Shown: one piece after another, positions 1 to 6,943 of the stretch
Layout: each line of letters begins with the position of its first letter
Numbering within the stretch: the stretch's first letter is position 1
Assembly (NCBI GenBank): GCA_030407315.1
Contig: JALQPE010001066.1
Coordinates: 1-26,304 of the forward strand
Reading direction: 5' to 3'
Length of the DNA stretch: 26,304 nt
DNA from: Asparagopsis taxiformis
Taxonomy: Eukaryota; Rhodophyta; Florideophyceae; Bonnemaisoniales; Bonnemaisoniaceae
Translations under genes and position numbers: made by a program
The notes under the pieces: model-generated
What the model was told of the DNA's origin: nothing
The model's database searches: none
What the model saw: only the letters and a program-made list of their open reading frames with translations

Positions 1-54
1 TACTCTTCTAAAGAATTGAGAGCAAAGGTTTTGTGGCGTAGTGCAGCTGGGGGC

Positions 55-632
55 TTACAGTATCTGTTGCAATTTTAAATGTTGAAGCAATAAAATTGTT
101 TTTTGCATCTTTTATTTCTCCAGTACCAATCATATTGAAGGCTTCATCAAATGGGATTTCTATAACTTCGATGTTTTCCTGCTCTTCTTCACCCCTCCTC
201 CTTCATGAATTTTCATCTGTTTATCATAGGCAGCTATGAATAGATAGAGGATTTCCGTGACGGACCCGGGAGACATGTATACTTCCATTACTTTTTCAAC
301 ATCAACCACCTGATATCCTGTCTCCTCTTCCGTTTTCGCCGGATGCAATCCTCTGGATTATCCTCGTCAAGAAGCCCCGCACAAGCTTCAATAAGCAATC
401 CAGATTCATTTCCATTTACATAGGTCGGCATCCGAAACTGACGGGTAAGGATCACTGTTTTTTGAGCTTAATTATACAGTAGGATAGCAGCACCATTGCC
501 ACGATCATAGGCTTTCTCGTTCCTGGTTCCCAACTTCCATCTTCCTTTGGAGATCAAAGTTGTATTCCGAAGTGTGTACCAGTTATCTGATAGCAACTGG
601 ACTCTATTGATTTTTACTTTGGGCTTATTCAT
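55..632 (-). CDS. nudK: GDP-mannose pyrophosphatase, NudK-type Nudix hydrolase (frameshifted)
   Basis: Nudix enzyme of the NudK group, which hydrolyses GDP-mannose and related nucleotide sugars. Three separately framed pieces give, in order, an N-terminus [20 protein letters not shown], then [31 protein letters not shown], the Nudix box ([14 protein letters not shown] followed by [10 protein letters not shown], i.e. GX5EX7REUXEEXGU), [23 protein letters not shown] and EIPFDEAF. These are the family's diagnostic segments in the right order. The frame must shift near 555, near 345-350 and 460-470, near 185-190 and in the A6 run (minus strand) near 90. With one A removed from that run the C-terminus reads [15 protein letters not shown] and stops at 55-57, giving about 192 codons, the usual NudK length. 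The ATG at 630-632 overlaps or nearly abuts the end of the upstream nucleoside hydrolase, so the two are probably cotranscribed. No winged-helix DNA-binding domain is visible, so this is an enzyme and not an NrtR-type regulator. Confidence 0.92.
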
Positions 633-639
633 AGAATAA

Positions 640-1564
640 AAAATTAGTGCTAAACTGTGTAGTAAGTACTGATAGAACCGGTCTTTATCCACCTTCATGG
701 CGCCCTTAGCATGCTGGCTACCCTTTTTCAGGCGGATGGTCTGACCTTCATTAGGGGCTTTTGTAGCTACGGTTAAGGGTATAGTTTCAAATTCGAAAGC
801 ATCAGGAATACCAAGGTAACTCGTCGCTAGTATATCCCACATGAAGTAGGTATACTCGTATGCAGGAATTGTATTGAGTTGGTGGCCCAAAATTGACGGC
901 CAGGTTGGCTGCGTCAAATTCCGCAACCCTGGCCATTCCTTCAAAAAGCTATAATTGACGGGAACCGCATTCGTTACATCCAGGGGAAACAAAGTGATAG
1001 GTATCCCCATTTCAAATAGTGTTTTCGAAGCAATCGGATCCCGTATAATTCACTCTGCCGTGCTGTTGTGGTTGTAAGTCATTACATTTCCGCCTGTATC
1101 AATAGCACCTCCCATCCAAATCACTTCCTTCACTTTTGGTGCCAGTTCGGGATATTGCTGTAATGTCCGAACTAGGTTGGAGCAGGGGCCAGTCATCAAT
1201 ACTGGAATCGGATTTTCTTCTTTTTGTAAAACATCAGCTAGGAGTTCGACACTTTCCAGTGTTTTTTCCGGCTTATTTACCTCAACATTGATCATCAATG
1301 GCATGGCATTGACGACCATCGGGCCGGCACGCCATTCTGCGGAAAAGCATTAATTCCATGATATTGGCCTCGTGCTACCCGGACTTTTGATTGAGCGTAT
1401 AGTTGCAGTAGTTTCCGAGTACTTTCTTCGGCATAATCGCCAATGCAAATCGGCAGGTGATGGAGACGCCTTTGAGGTCAATATGATCCATACTAAGGAC
1501 GAGCATGAGAGACAGTAGGTCGTCAACACCACCGTCATGGGTCGAAAAGGAGAGCTTGTTGCAT
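640..1564 (-). CDS. Inosine/uridine-preferring nucleoside hydrolase (frameshifted)
   Basis: N-ribohydrolase of the IunH family, splitting ribonucleosides into base and ribose. With one C removed near 1535 the start reads MQQALLFDHDGGVDDLLSLM; FDHDGGVDD corresponds to the Ca-binding DTDPGxDD loop. Downstream pieces give PIPVLMTGPCSNLVRTL, the family block KVKEVIWMGGAID, then NVMTYNHNSTAE followed in another frame by RDPIASKTLFE (family form AEWNxxxDPxA), and ITLFPLDVTNAVPV (second metal/substrate loop, family form PLDVT). The C-terminal third continues to about position 650 and then reads in frame into nudK because of an indel near the T-run around 640, so the exact stop is uncertain. Frame changes are also needed near 1330-1380 and 1045-1050. 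I chose the ATG at 1562-1564 because the catalytic loop begins eight residues later. Palindromic repeats lie 40-70 bases upstream of the start. Confidence 0.88.
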
Positions 1565-1604
1565 AGTTCAAAATTTTGAGCGAGTAAGGTACTCAATTTT
1601 AAAC

Positions 1605-1634
1605 ACTCACCGGGCGAGTATTCACCCGGTCAAT
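1605..1634. repeat. Tandem palindrome pair (site 1), junction of deoxyribosyltransferase-like and nucleoside hydrolase genes
   Basis: Two adjacent imperfect palindromes, ACTCACCGGGCGAGT (1605-1619) and ATTCACCCGGTCAAT (1620-1634), centres 15 bases apart. Each has 7-base arms around one central base with one mismatch. The second overlaps the stop codon of the upstream gene (1622-1624). The same arrangement recurs at 2243-2273. The spacing resembles tandem operator sites or small RNA hairpins; no T-run follows, so a simple terminator is less likely. Confidence 0.7.
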
Positions 1635-2229
1635 GCAATTTTTGCCTCATGCAATTTGTCCGCAATTTCCTCAATGAAAGAGGCGGCTACTTGTTCTCCC
1701 TTTAGTTCTTTGGGCAGGCTATGCCATTTAATCCCATGTACAGCTGTAATTCGCCTGGCCCACTTTACACTTTCGGCGTCTTCAGGCCCCCCTACAATAA
1801 AGTGCCGGCGGTTTGGATCTTTCAAATATTCTTGCAAATAGTATCAAATTCCAACGAGAAGTTGGCCCAATATGGCCGGAAAACCTTCGGCGCTTTGAGT
1901 CGTCCAGTAAGTCGGTAGCCAAAAGGCCGTAATGTCGCAAGCTTGGAGGTATTGCCACTCCCATGGATCTGCTTGTGAGTGCATCATTAACAGAGACCTT
2001 GCTCTGTCACATCTATGCCTGACCAACTACATGCCTCTGGTTCTGGTTGCCACCACGACCATGCTTGGGTCCAACCTAGGGTCAGCCAGGAGCCGATCAA
2101 TAACTGTTCTACGCCAGCCCTGTTTCATTTGGTTTTCAGGTGGTGTGGCCCGGCTAGGAAGACCCCTAGTTTTGGGAATACGGTGGTGTGTTCCCGAGCG
2201 TATACAACGCGAATTTTTTCTTTTTGCAT
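1622..2229 (-). CDS. Nucleoside 2-deoxyribosyltransferase-like protein (frameshifted)
   Basis: Reconstructed from four pieces. The N-terminus MQKEKIRVVYAREH followed by KLGVFLAGP (beta strand plus nucleotide loop of the deoxyribosyltransferase-like fold) leads in another frame into MKQGWRRTVIDRLLADPRL. Then come PEPEACSWSGIDVTEQ, WEWQYLQACDITAFWLPTYW (family form WE...AD.I.FW.P), an IGPTSRWNL segment, and the C-terminal piece YLKDPNRRHFIVGGPEDAES...WHSLPKELKGEQVAASFIEEIADKL. The fold match is to the Nuc_deoxyri_tr2-type family (related to nucleoside deoxyribosyltransferases and DrdA-like proteins); the substrate cannot be read from sequence. Breaks lie near 2150, 2030-2050, 1975-1985, 1890 and 1840. 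The ATG at 2227-2229 gives about 202 codons. It lies between a synthetase-like gene and a nucleoside hydrolase, consistent with nucleoside or nucleotide processing. Confidence 0.72.
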
Positions 2230-2242
2230 AATTTTTAGTATA

Positions 2243-2273
2243 AGTCACCCCGTGAATAACTCACCCGGTGAGT
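2243..2273. repeat. Tandem palindrome pair (site 2), upstream of deoxyribosyltransferase-like gene
   Basis: ACTCACCCGGTGAGT (2259-2273) is a perfect palindrome with 7-base arms around a central C. It is preceded by a weaker copy AGTCACCCCGTGAAT (2243-2257), centres 16 bases apart. It sits 14-44 bases upstream of the ATG at 2229, a position suited to translational or transcriptional control. It is the same motif as at 1605-1634. Confidence 0.72.
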
Positions 2274-2284
2274 AAGCATTTTCG

Positions 2285-3400
2285 CCCCGCATTCGATCGA
2301 CTTTCCAGCATTCGAATCAAAAGAAATATTCAGGTGTCCAACAAGTCAGAAGGAGAGGCGTAGTGTGCAACCATTCCCTCCTTATAGCCTGAATAGAGCC
2401 CTGTATTGATCTAGGCAAGTCACGACCAGATGCTTAGTTGCATTCGCTGAGAAGTTGTGATCGCAAGCCAGCGATAATTGATCATATCTAGATCTAGAAT
2501 ACTACAGCGCTGATGGCCTGCCAGGATTGAACTGATTAGTTTCCTTGGGGTTTGGGGTATAGTGCAAAGGAAATTTTCATTGGAAAGAAAACCGTTGCAT
2601 GCCGAGTTTGATAAGCACGAGTAATGTAGAATATCTCCGGCAATGGCAAGCGATTTCTGTTCATCAGAGTGATAGCATTTTAGAGCTTGTTGAGCAACGG
2701 GTAACATTCGGGAAAAAACCCAAATCCATATCTAGTAAGATTCCTTGACTGCCTTCGAAGATGAGATCGGAATAGTGATCTTCGATCTTTGCGAAGAAAG
2801 CCCTTTCCTGCACAACAGTAAATGTGTCGACAATATCACGGGTGTGCTTGTCGAAATAATTGCAGGGCTTCAGTGAAAGCTGCGTTATTCAAGTAGTCTT
2901 GTCCCAGCCTTGATAATAGTGAGCGATGGCTTTAAGTTTTTGTTCCACACAGTAGGGTATAGTAAATCTGGCGTAGAGTTTGTAGGGCGTCAACTGGCGA
3001 GCGATGGTAGCTCCAAAGCCTAAACCACAGCTTCCCGTGCTGGTTTTTTCTTTCCGTCTGTCGATTAAAGAAAACATCATAAGGGGTAGTGATAGGTACC
3101 AATGCATCAACGAAAAGAGTGGCGTATGGCTTGCTCATGCAATGCCAACCATTCATTGAGGTAATTGATAGGAGAAAGGGTACAGAAGGAACTCCAATAG
3201 GTAGGTACGCCCTGGAGACTTCCTGCTCCAAAGCTGGAAAATACATGGCGTAGCCTTTTTCCGTTACTACGGTATGCCCTGCTTGGTGCCCGCAGAAAAC
3301 GAACAACTAAAGGTGATGGCTTCCACGGCCAAAGAAAAGTCCGTGGTGAGCCTTTCCCTTCATCTCCGTATCCTAATCCTAAAACGACTTTGGTTTTCAT
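2285..3400 (-). CDS. Adenylosuccinate synthetase-like protein (PurA homologue, short, frameshifted)
   Basis: PurA-fold GTP-dependent ligase; the classical enzyme joins IMP and aspartate. The N-terminus MKTKVVLGLGYGDEGKG carries the P-loop-like GDEGKG with the catalytic Asp. Next comes LVVRF and, in another frame, GHQAGHTVV (PurA form GGNNAGHTV, with the catalytic His). Then HVFSSFGAGSLQGVPTYWSS, PITTPYDVFFNR, HGSCGLGFGATI (family form TT.RGIGP) and TPYKLYA. Near 2758-2700 the reading LIFEGSQGILLDMDLGFFPNVT matches PurA FEGAQGTLLDID.GT.P.VT. PEIFYITRAYQTRH and NGFLSNEN match the C-terminal half. At least six frame changes are needed. The stop lies somewhere in 2230-2300, so the end is approximate. 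About 370 codons is shorter than PurA (about 430), and the replaced nucleotide-loop residues (GGHQ for GGNN) suggest a diverged paralogue rather than the housekeeping enzyme. Confidence 0.83.
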
Positions 3401-3418
3401 ATGATGATGTTTGGGGGA

Positions 3419-3448
3419 GAGGAAGGCTTCTGAAAGGAAGCCTCCTCA
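3419..3448. other. Hairpin between VWA-like and PurA-like genes
   Basis: On the minus strand the arms GAGGAGGCTTC and GAAGCCTTCCTC pair across a short ctttca-type loop with one bulged base, in the 55-base gap between the stop at 3456 and the ATG at 3400. No T-run follows on the minus strand, so it may be an intra-operon processing or attenuation structure rather than an intrinsic terminator. Confidence 0.5.
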
Positions 3449-3455
3449 TGGTTTC

Positions 3456-4369
3456 TTAAAGCTTTATAATTCCACTATTCTGCTGACTTAAACTCCCACC
3501 GGAGACGTTAACCAGCGCTTTTTTAACTGCTTTGGCGGTGCTTCGGCAAAACCAGCCGCGACTTGTCCAGTTTCACACCATGGATCACCGCGATGGTACT
3601 GCAATCAATTCGGCAATAGCATTTTGATCATCCAGAATCAGGAGATTTTCGCCAAGTAAGTCTCGCCAATAGCCGATAATCCGAGGATCAATCTATAACT
3701 CGCCTCATTTACATGAATGTGGAAGACATGGTACATACGTTCGTTGAGCGAGTAAATCTTTGCGCTGACAGGCGTGGCTTCTGAATATCCCATGTTCTTT
3801 TTAAACGTTCAGCATCCACTTCATCCCAACTCATTTCGTCCCCCATTGTGAACAAAAAACCCTTCTTTTCCGCTTTTCAAAAGCAGTCGATGGAAGTATG
3901 TCTACCTGCGACCAACCAGGCTAGGAGATAAGATTCCATGACCTGTCCGCCACCACCACCTTCCAGGTAAATACTGGATAGACAGTGATTCAATCATCCG
4001 TGCCTGATTCGAATTGACCAACTTGTAATGGTGCGCGATCAGAGATGTGATCCCGATAGCTGCGAAAAGAACTTGGGATCTTCCACACCGTGCTAATCTA
4101 GTAAGTATCATCAGTGAGCCCAATTTATGACGGATCAAGTGCTCGGGGATGTTTCGCATAGAGCCAGTAACATCTAGAAAAACACTGATGGCTAGCGAAT
4201 TGGGATGGGCTGTCGAATCCCTGCTTTCGCGAAAGCTTAGCCCGTAAGGGTTCATGTCGTTGGCTATTTTTTCGAGTTGTATTGGACTGAAAATAGCATT
4301 GGTTGATTTTTTGGAGTAATCAGCTTTTAAATTGGCATAGGCTGATTTTGACCAGTTCGTATATCCCAT
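3456..4369 (-). CDS. Von Willebrand factor A-like protein (frameshifted)
   Basis: About 305 codons. It starts MGYTNWSKSAYANLKADYS at the ATG 4367-4369; an in-frame extension to 4456 is open but looks less natural. A conserved block NPYGLSFRESRDS leads to the MIDAS-like strand ISVFLDVTGSMRNIPEHLI near 4180 (D-x-T-G-S metal site). In shifted frames there follow DPQVLFAAIGDHISD, a Gly-rich GGGGGQVMESYLLAWL segment near 3950, FLFTMGDEMSWDEVDAERL (candidate distal MIDAS Asp) and a C-terminal helix DDQNAIAELIAVTIAVIHG. It ends at the TAA 3456-3458. No signal peptide or membrane segment is seen, so it is probably cytoplasmic. VWA domains of this kind usually mediate metal-dependent protein contacts; partners are likely the flanking J/kinase-like and synthetase-like products. 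Frame changes fall near 4105, 4060, 4000, 3950, 3880 and 3650. Confidence 0.72.
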
Positions 4370-4595
4370 TTTCTTTGGTTTTTGATGTTGAAGCTGTCTA
4401 AAGTTTTTACGCTGGTGAATCCAGTATTCTGTCGCCAATTGAAGGCAAATTTTCACTGCATAGCAGGGTTACGGAGTTAAAATTGACGCAAGTGATGGCA
4501 AAAAAACGCCCTTTGCAATCCAGTGAGGAATCTTTAGACAACTTCGTTAATGATAGAAGGACAATTGTGCCCTCGTATGTAGTTTGAATAACTTC

Positions 4596-5421
4596 TTAAA
4601 GTGCTAGTGTACAAAACGAGATTCAAAGTGTCGCGCTAGTAAGTGCTATATTCGTCGTAGCAGGTAAGGCGTTATCATGTCGATCCCACAAGAAGTTGAT
4701 GTACTCACTCAAGTGTGTCTTTTCAGCTTGACGCCAAGGCCTGATTTATCTCCAAGCAAGTAAGCGGCAATTCTTTTGCAGCATTCAAGGTCAATTAGAG
4801 AGTAGCTCGTTTTCAGAGAAAACTGCTTCGGATACCAATGCTGATATGCAGCAGAGATGCTTGTAAGGCGATCCACTACTCGCTTCATATGGTAGAAGAA
4901 GCGATGGCGATACCATGTGTCTCAGGTAAAATGAAAATACTTCGAGGATTAATTCCTCCATGAACGAAGCCTTCTTGAGCAAGCCAGGCCACCAATTCTA
5001 GCAGCCTGGATAGAATCAGTTGACATGTTCTTGAGGAGTTCTAAACTGTGCAGAGGATGGCGCGAAATGAAAATTCTGCTTTTAACATATCCGTCATTTC
5101 CATTGACTTGGGGAAGTTACAAATGAAAGTGTTGTGCCGCCTCAGATTTTCGTTGTTTAAGGTTTTGATAGTGTTGGTAGGAGGTGTTCATTAAGGCCAA
5201 GTCACCTCGGAAAATGGCTGTTTTCTTCTGGTCCATATGCTTCCTTGCATCATCGGTAATATGACTCCTTTCTCATGTTGCCAAACGTAGTTCATTAGAC
5301 GGACTAGAGCTTCTGAGCCATTGGCATGGTGCAAAGATCTGGGTGTAGTTGCTTTACCGCTTCTCGGTATAGCTTTTGACATTCCAATAAGGGAATATGC
5401 TAAAAGACTCTGAGCCTGCAT
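4596..5421 (-). CDS. J-domain-like plus kinase-like protein with degenerate catalytic loop (frameshifted)
   Basis: The first gene of the operon. From the ATG at 5419-5421 the N-terminus contains, in the frame reached after one indel, LYREAVKQLHPDL, with the HPD tripeptide of J-domains at 5337-5345, followed by NGSEALVRLMNYVWQHEK (form GS.E....LN.AYE.L). The C-terminal part resembles a small protein-kinase fold. HPLHSLELLKNMS and LVAWLAQEGFVHGG precede HGGINPRSIFI (4934-4966), which sits where kinases have HxD-x-K-x-x-N-I-L; Asp and Lys are missing there. LPETHGIAIA and AYQHWYPKQF follow. The C-terminus after about 4720 is too broken to read with certainty; I set the end at the TAA 4596-4598. 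I recognise the domain layout but not a named family. The J motif and kinase fold are inferences from short motifs. Confidence 0.55.
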
Positions 5422-5489
5422 GATTTTTCAATCACAATTGACTCACTTGTTTCGGTTGTACAAGGGGTTAATATGAGTGTACATTTTCC

Positions 5490-5592
5490 ACTTAGTTTTG
5501 ATTTAAAACAACTTGCGATACAAAAGTATGTGAACTTAGTTTAAAAGTCAAACTAAGTATCGTTTTTTTTGAATTTTTTCTGAAAACTAAGA
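5490..5592. promoter_or_regulatory. Multi-copy ACTTAGTTT operator-like sites
   Basis: ACTTAGTTT occurs at 5534-5542 and, inverted, AAACTAAGT at 5550-5558: 9-base perfect arms around 7 bases. Another direct copy ACTTAGTTTT lies at 5490-5499, and an inverted AAAACTAAG lies at about 5583-5591. The central repeat covers the -33 box and spacer of the promoter, and the 5490 copy lies about 20 bases downstream of the expected start. This is the geometry of a repressor operator set. No regulator gene is visible next to it. Confidence 0.6.
5521..5552 (-). promoter_or_regulatory. Candidate Bacteroidota promoter of the 5421-55 operon
   Basis: Read on the minus strand, TTTG (5549-5552) and TACTTTTG (5521-5528) are separated by 20 bases, matching the phylum's TTTG-N19-20-TAnnTTTG housekeeping promoter. 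Transcription would begin near 5515 and leave a leader of about 95 bases before the ATG at 5421. The -33 box lies inside the inverted repeat 5534-5558. Confidence 0.6.
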
Positions 5593-5783
5593 GAGGAGGG
5601 GGATCTTCTGCGCCAGAATTAGTCGTTTTAGCATGAATTGCTATGGATTGGTCGATAAAAGATCGGAGATCCTTAACAATTAGGAAGATGAGACGTTTTA
5701 AAGCAGTTACTACATGCTACTAATCTGCCGTATGGTAGGTTCTCAAAATGACCTCAAACACAGAATTAAGATAAACTGCCGAT

Positions 5784-6680
5784 ATGAGTCGTTTCTTTCC
5801 TATTACCAAAAGGATCTTTCTTTGGATTCTATATATCGCTTGGCCTTAGTGGCTATCCTCTTATAGTCATCGATCCTTTGATCGCTACGTTTCTTCGAGA
5901 AAGGTACTGGTGGTGTACAAGAGATATTCCCGCCAGGATTGGACGATCAAATTCACACCTTCAGGCTTGCGCTATTTGGAAATTGGGGATGCTGAAAAAA
6001 ACCTTTGTTATTGGTTCATGGTGCACCTGGTAGTGTGTTGGATTGGAGTGCCGTAGCCAAAAGGGAACGCATTTATGAGAAGTATCGATTATTGATCGTG
6101 GATCGTCCGGGCTATGGCGGTACGAAGCCTCGTGGTGCAGAGAAAGACTTACGGGTTCATGCGGAGAAGATACTAGAGGTCCTCGAAGAAGAAACGCAAA
6201 AGGCAGTAGTGATGGGGCACAGTTATGGAGGCCCTATTGCAGTGATAATGGGGCACTCCAACCCGAAAAATGCCAAGATTGTGGGGGTCTCGGGGCAATA
6301 TGATCCCGACAATGAAGTTACTTTCCGAATTTCTTATTTACTCAATTTCCAGCTTTTAGGTTTTGCTACCCAGGATGCTTTGGGTTTCAAATGGTGAAAA
6401 ACTTAGCCATCCCAATGCCTGCGCGAGATTTTGCCCTTGTATCCAAAGATTAGTGTTCCAACCGTCTTGATTCATGGCGACGCTGATTACCTTGGTACCC
6501 TATGATAATTTCGCCGTTCCTAATGGAATTGATGGATACGGATAAGGAATTGGTGACCATTGCTGATGGAGATCATCCCCTACAAATGCAAGCGCCTGAT
6601 ATGCTAGTAGATTTTGTACTTATACGGAACAAGTGCCAACAGAAGCAGTGCTTGAAGAGGAAGGTGAATTGGCGAAGTAG
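5784..6680 (+). CDS. Alpha/beta hydrolase, N-terminal membrane anchor (frameshifted)
   Basis: The ATG at 5784 gives MSRFFPITKRIFLWILYIAW, a single hydrophobic anchor, so the enzyme likely faces the periplasm. Then come RQDWTIKFTPSGLRYLEIGD, LLLVHGAPGSVLDWS (oxyanion HG loop), LLIVDRPGYGG, and the nucleophile elbow VVMGHSYGGPIAV (GHSYGG, around 6215-6230). After a break near 6395, TVLIHGDADYLVPYD gives the catalytic Asp region and ADGDHPLQMQAPD the catalytic His. It ends EEEGELAK at the TAG 6678-6680, about 299 codons. Breaks lie near 5840, 5905, 6002, 6350-6400, 6510 and 6620. The substrate is not predictable. It is transcribed away from the region A operon. Confidence 0.86.
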
Positions 6681-6740
6681 CCGATGTCGCCCGCGACTGG
6701 GCTTGATCATGATTTCTCCAACAAATACCATTTTCTAGCT

Positions 6741-6763
6741 GTCGTCTGGTGTTTCACCACGAC
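6741..6763. repeat. Hairpin repeat, copy 1
   Basis: GTCGTCTGGTG and CACCACGAC flank a 3-base loop. A near-identical copy lies at 6889-6913. Both are in the gap between two convergent gene ends (6680 and 6944), which fits bidirectional terminators. Confidence 0.65.
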
Positions 6764-6888
6764 AAACCTTAGCTTATTTCTAGATGTCCATGCATGATTT
6801 GGCCGGCTCTAATCTGCACCCATATAGTTAATAACGGATCAAGAGTTGCTGGAACAGCCTTGCTAACCTCCTATACTCCTCCCCAGCC

Positions 6889-6913
6889 GTCGTCTGGTGT
6901 TATCACCAACGAC
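6889..6913. repeat. Hairpin repeat, copy 2
   Basis: GTCGTCTGGTG and CACCAACGAC flank a TTAT loop; 10 pairs with one bulged C. It shares its first 13 bases and the surrounding AGC-x-GTCGTC context with copy 1, 148 bases away. A strong candidate terminator for the minus-strand alpha-2-macroglobulin gene. Confidence 0.65.
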
Positions 6914-6943
6914 ACGCATTTGGGGCTCTGTAACCTCACAATG

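Larger units (their letters stand above)
5422..5783. other. Divergent intergenic region, 362 bases
   Basis: Non-coding gap between the minus-strand operon and the plus-strand alpha/beta hydrolase. The left part carries the operon promoter and repeated ACTTAGTTT half-sites, listed separately. The stretch 5600-5783 shows nothing I can assign; no TAnnTTTG box for the plus-strand gene was found. Confidence 0.6.

Noticed and set aside
55..632. Nudix protein as an NrtR-type transcription factor for the operon
   Set aside because: The length and C-terminus match the NudK enzyme, and no winged-helix domain is present.
1605..2273. CRISPR-like repeats
   Set aside because: Only two sites of two units each, without regular spacers; the units are palindromes and the region between is a gene.
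1932..2275. Two overlapping plus-strand open frames
   Set aside because: They lie antisense to the deoxyribosyltransferase-like gene, whose minus-strand frames carry family motifs.
2285..3400. Calling this gene phage PurZ (2-aminoadenine synthesis)
   Set aside because: The overall motifs, including GDEGKG, are closer to PurA, and no phage structural or polymerase genes are nearby; the substrate is left open.
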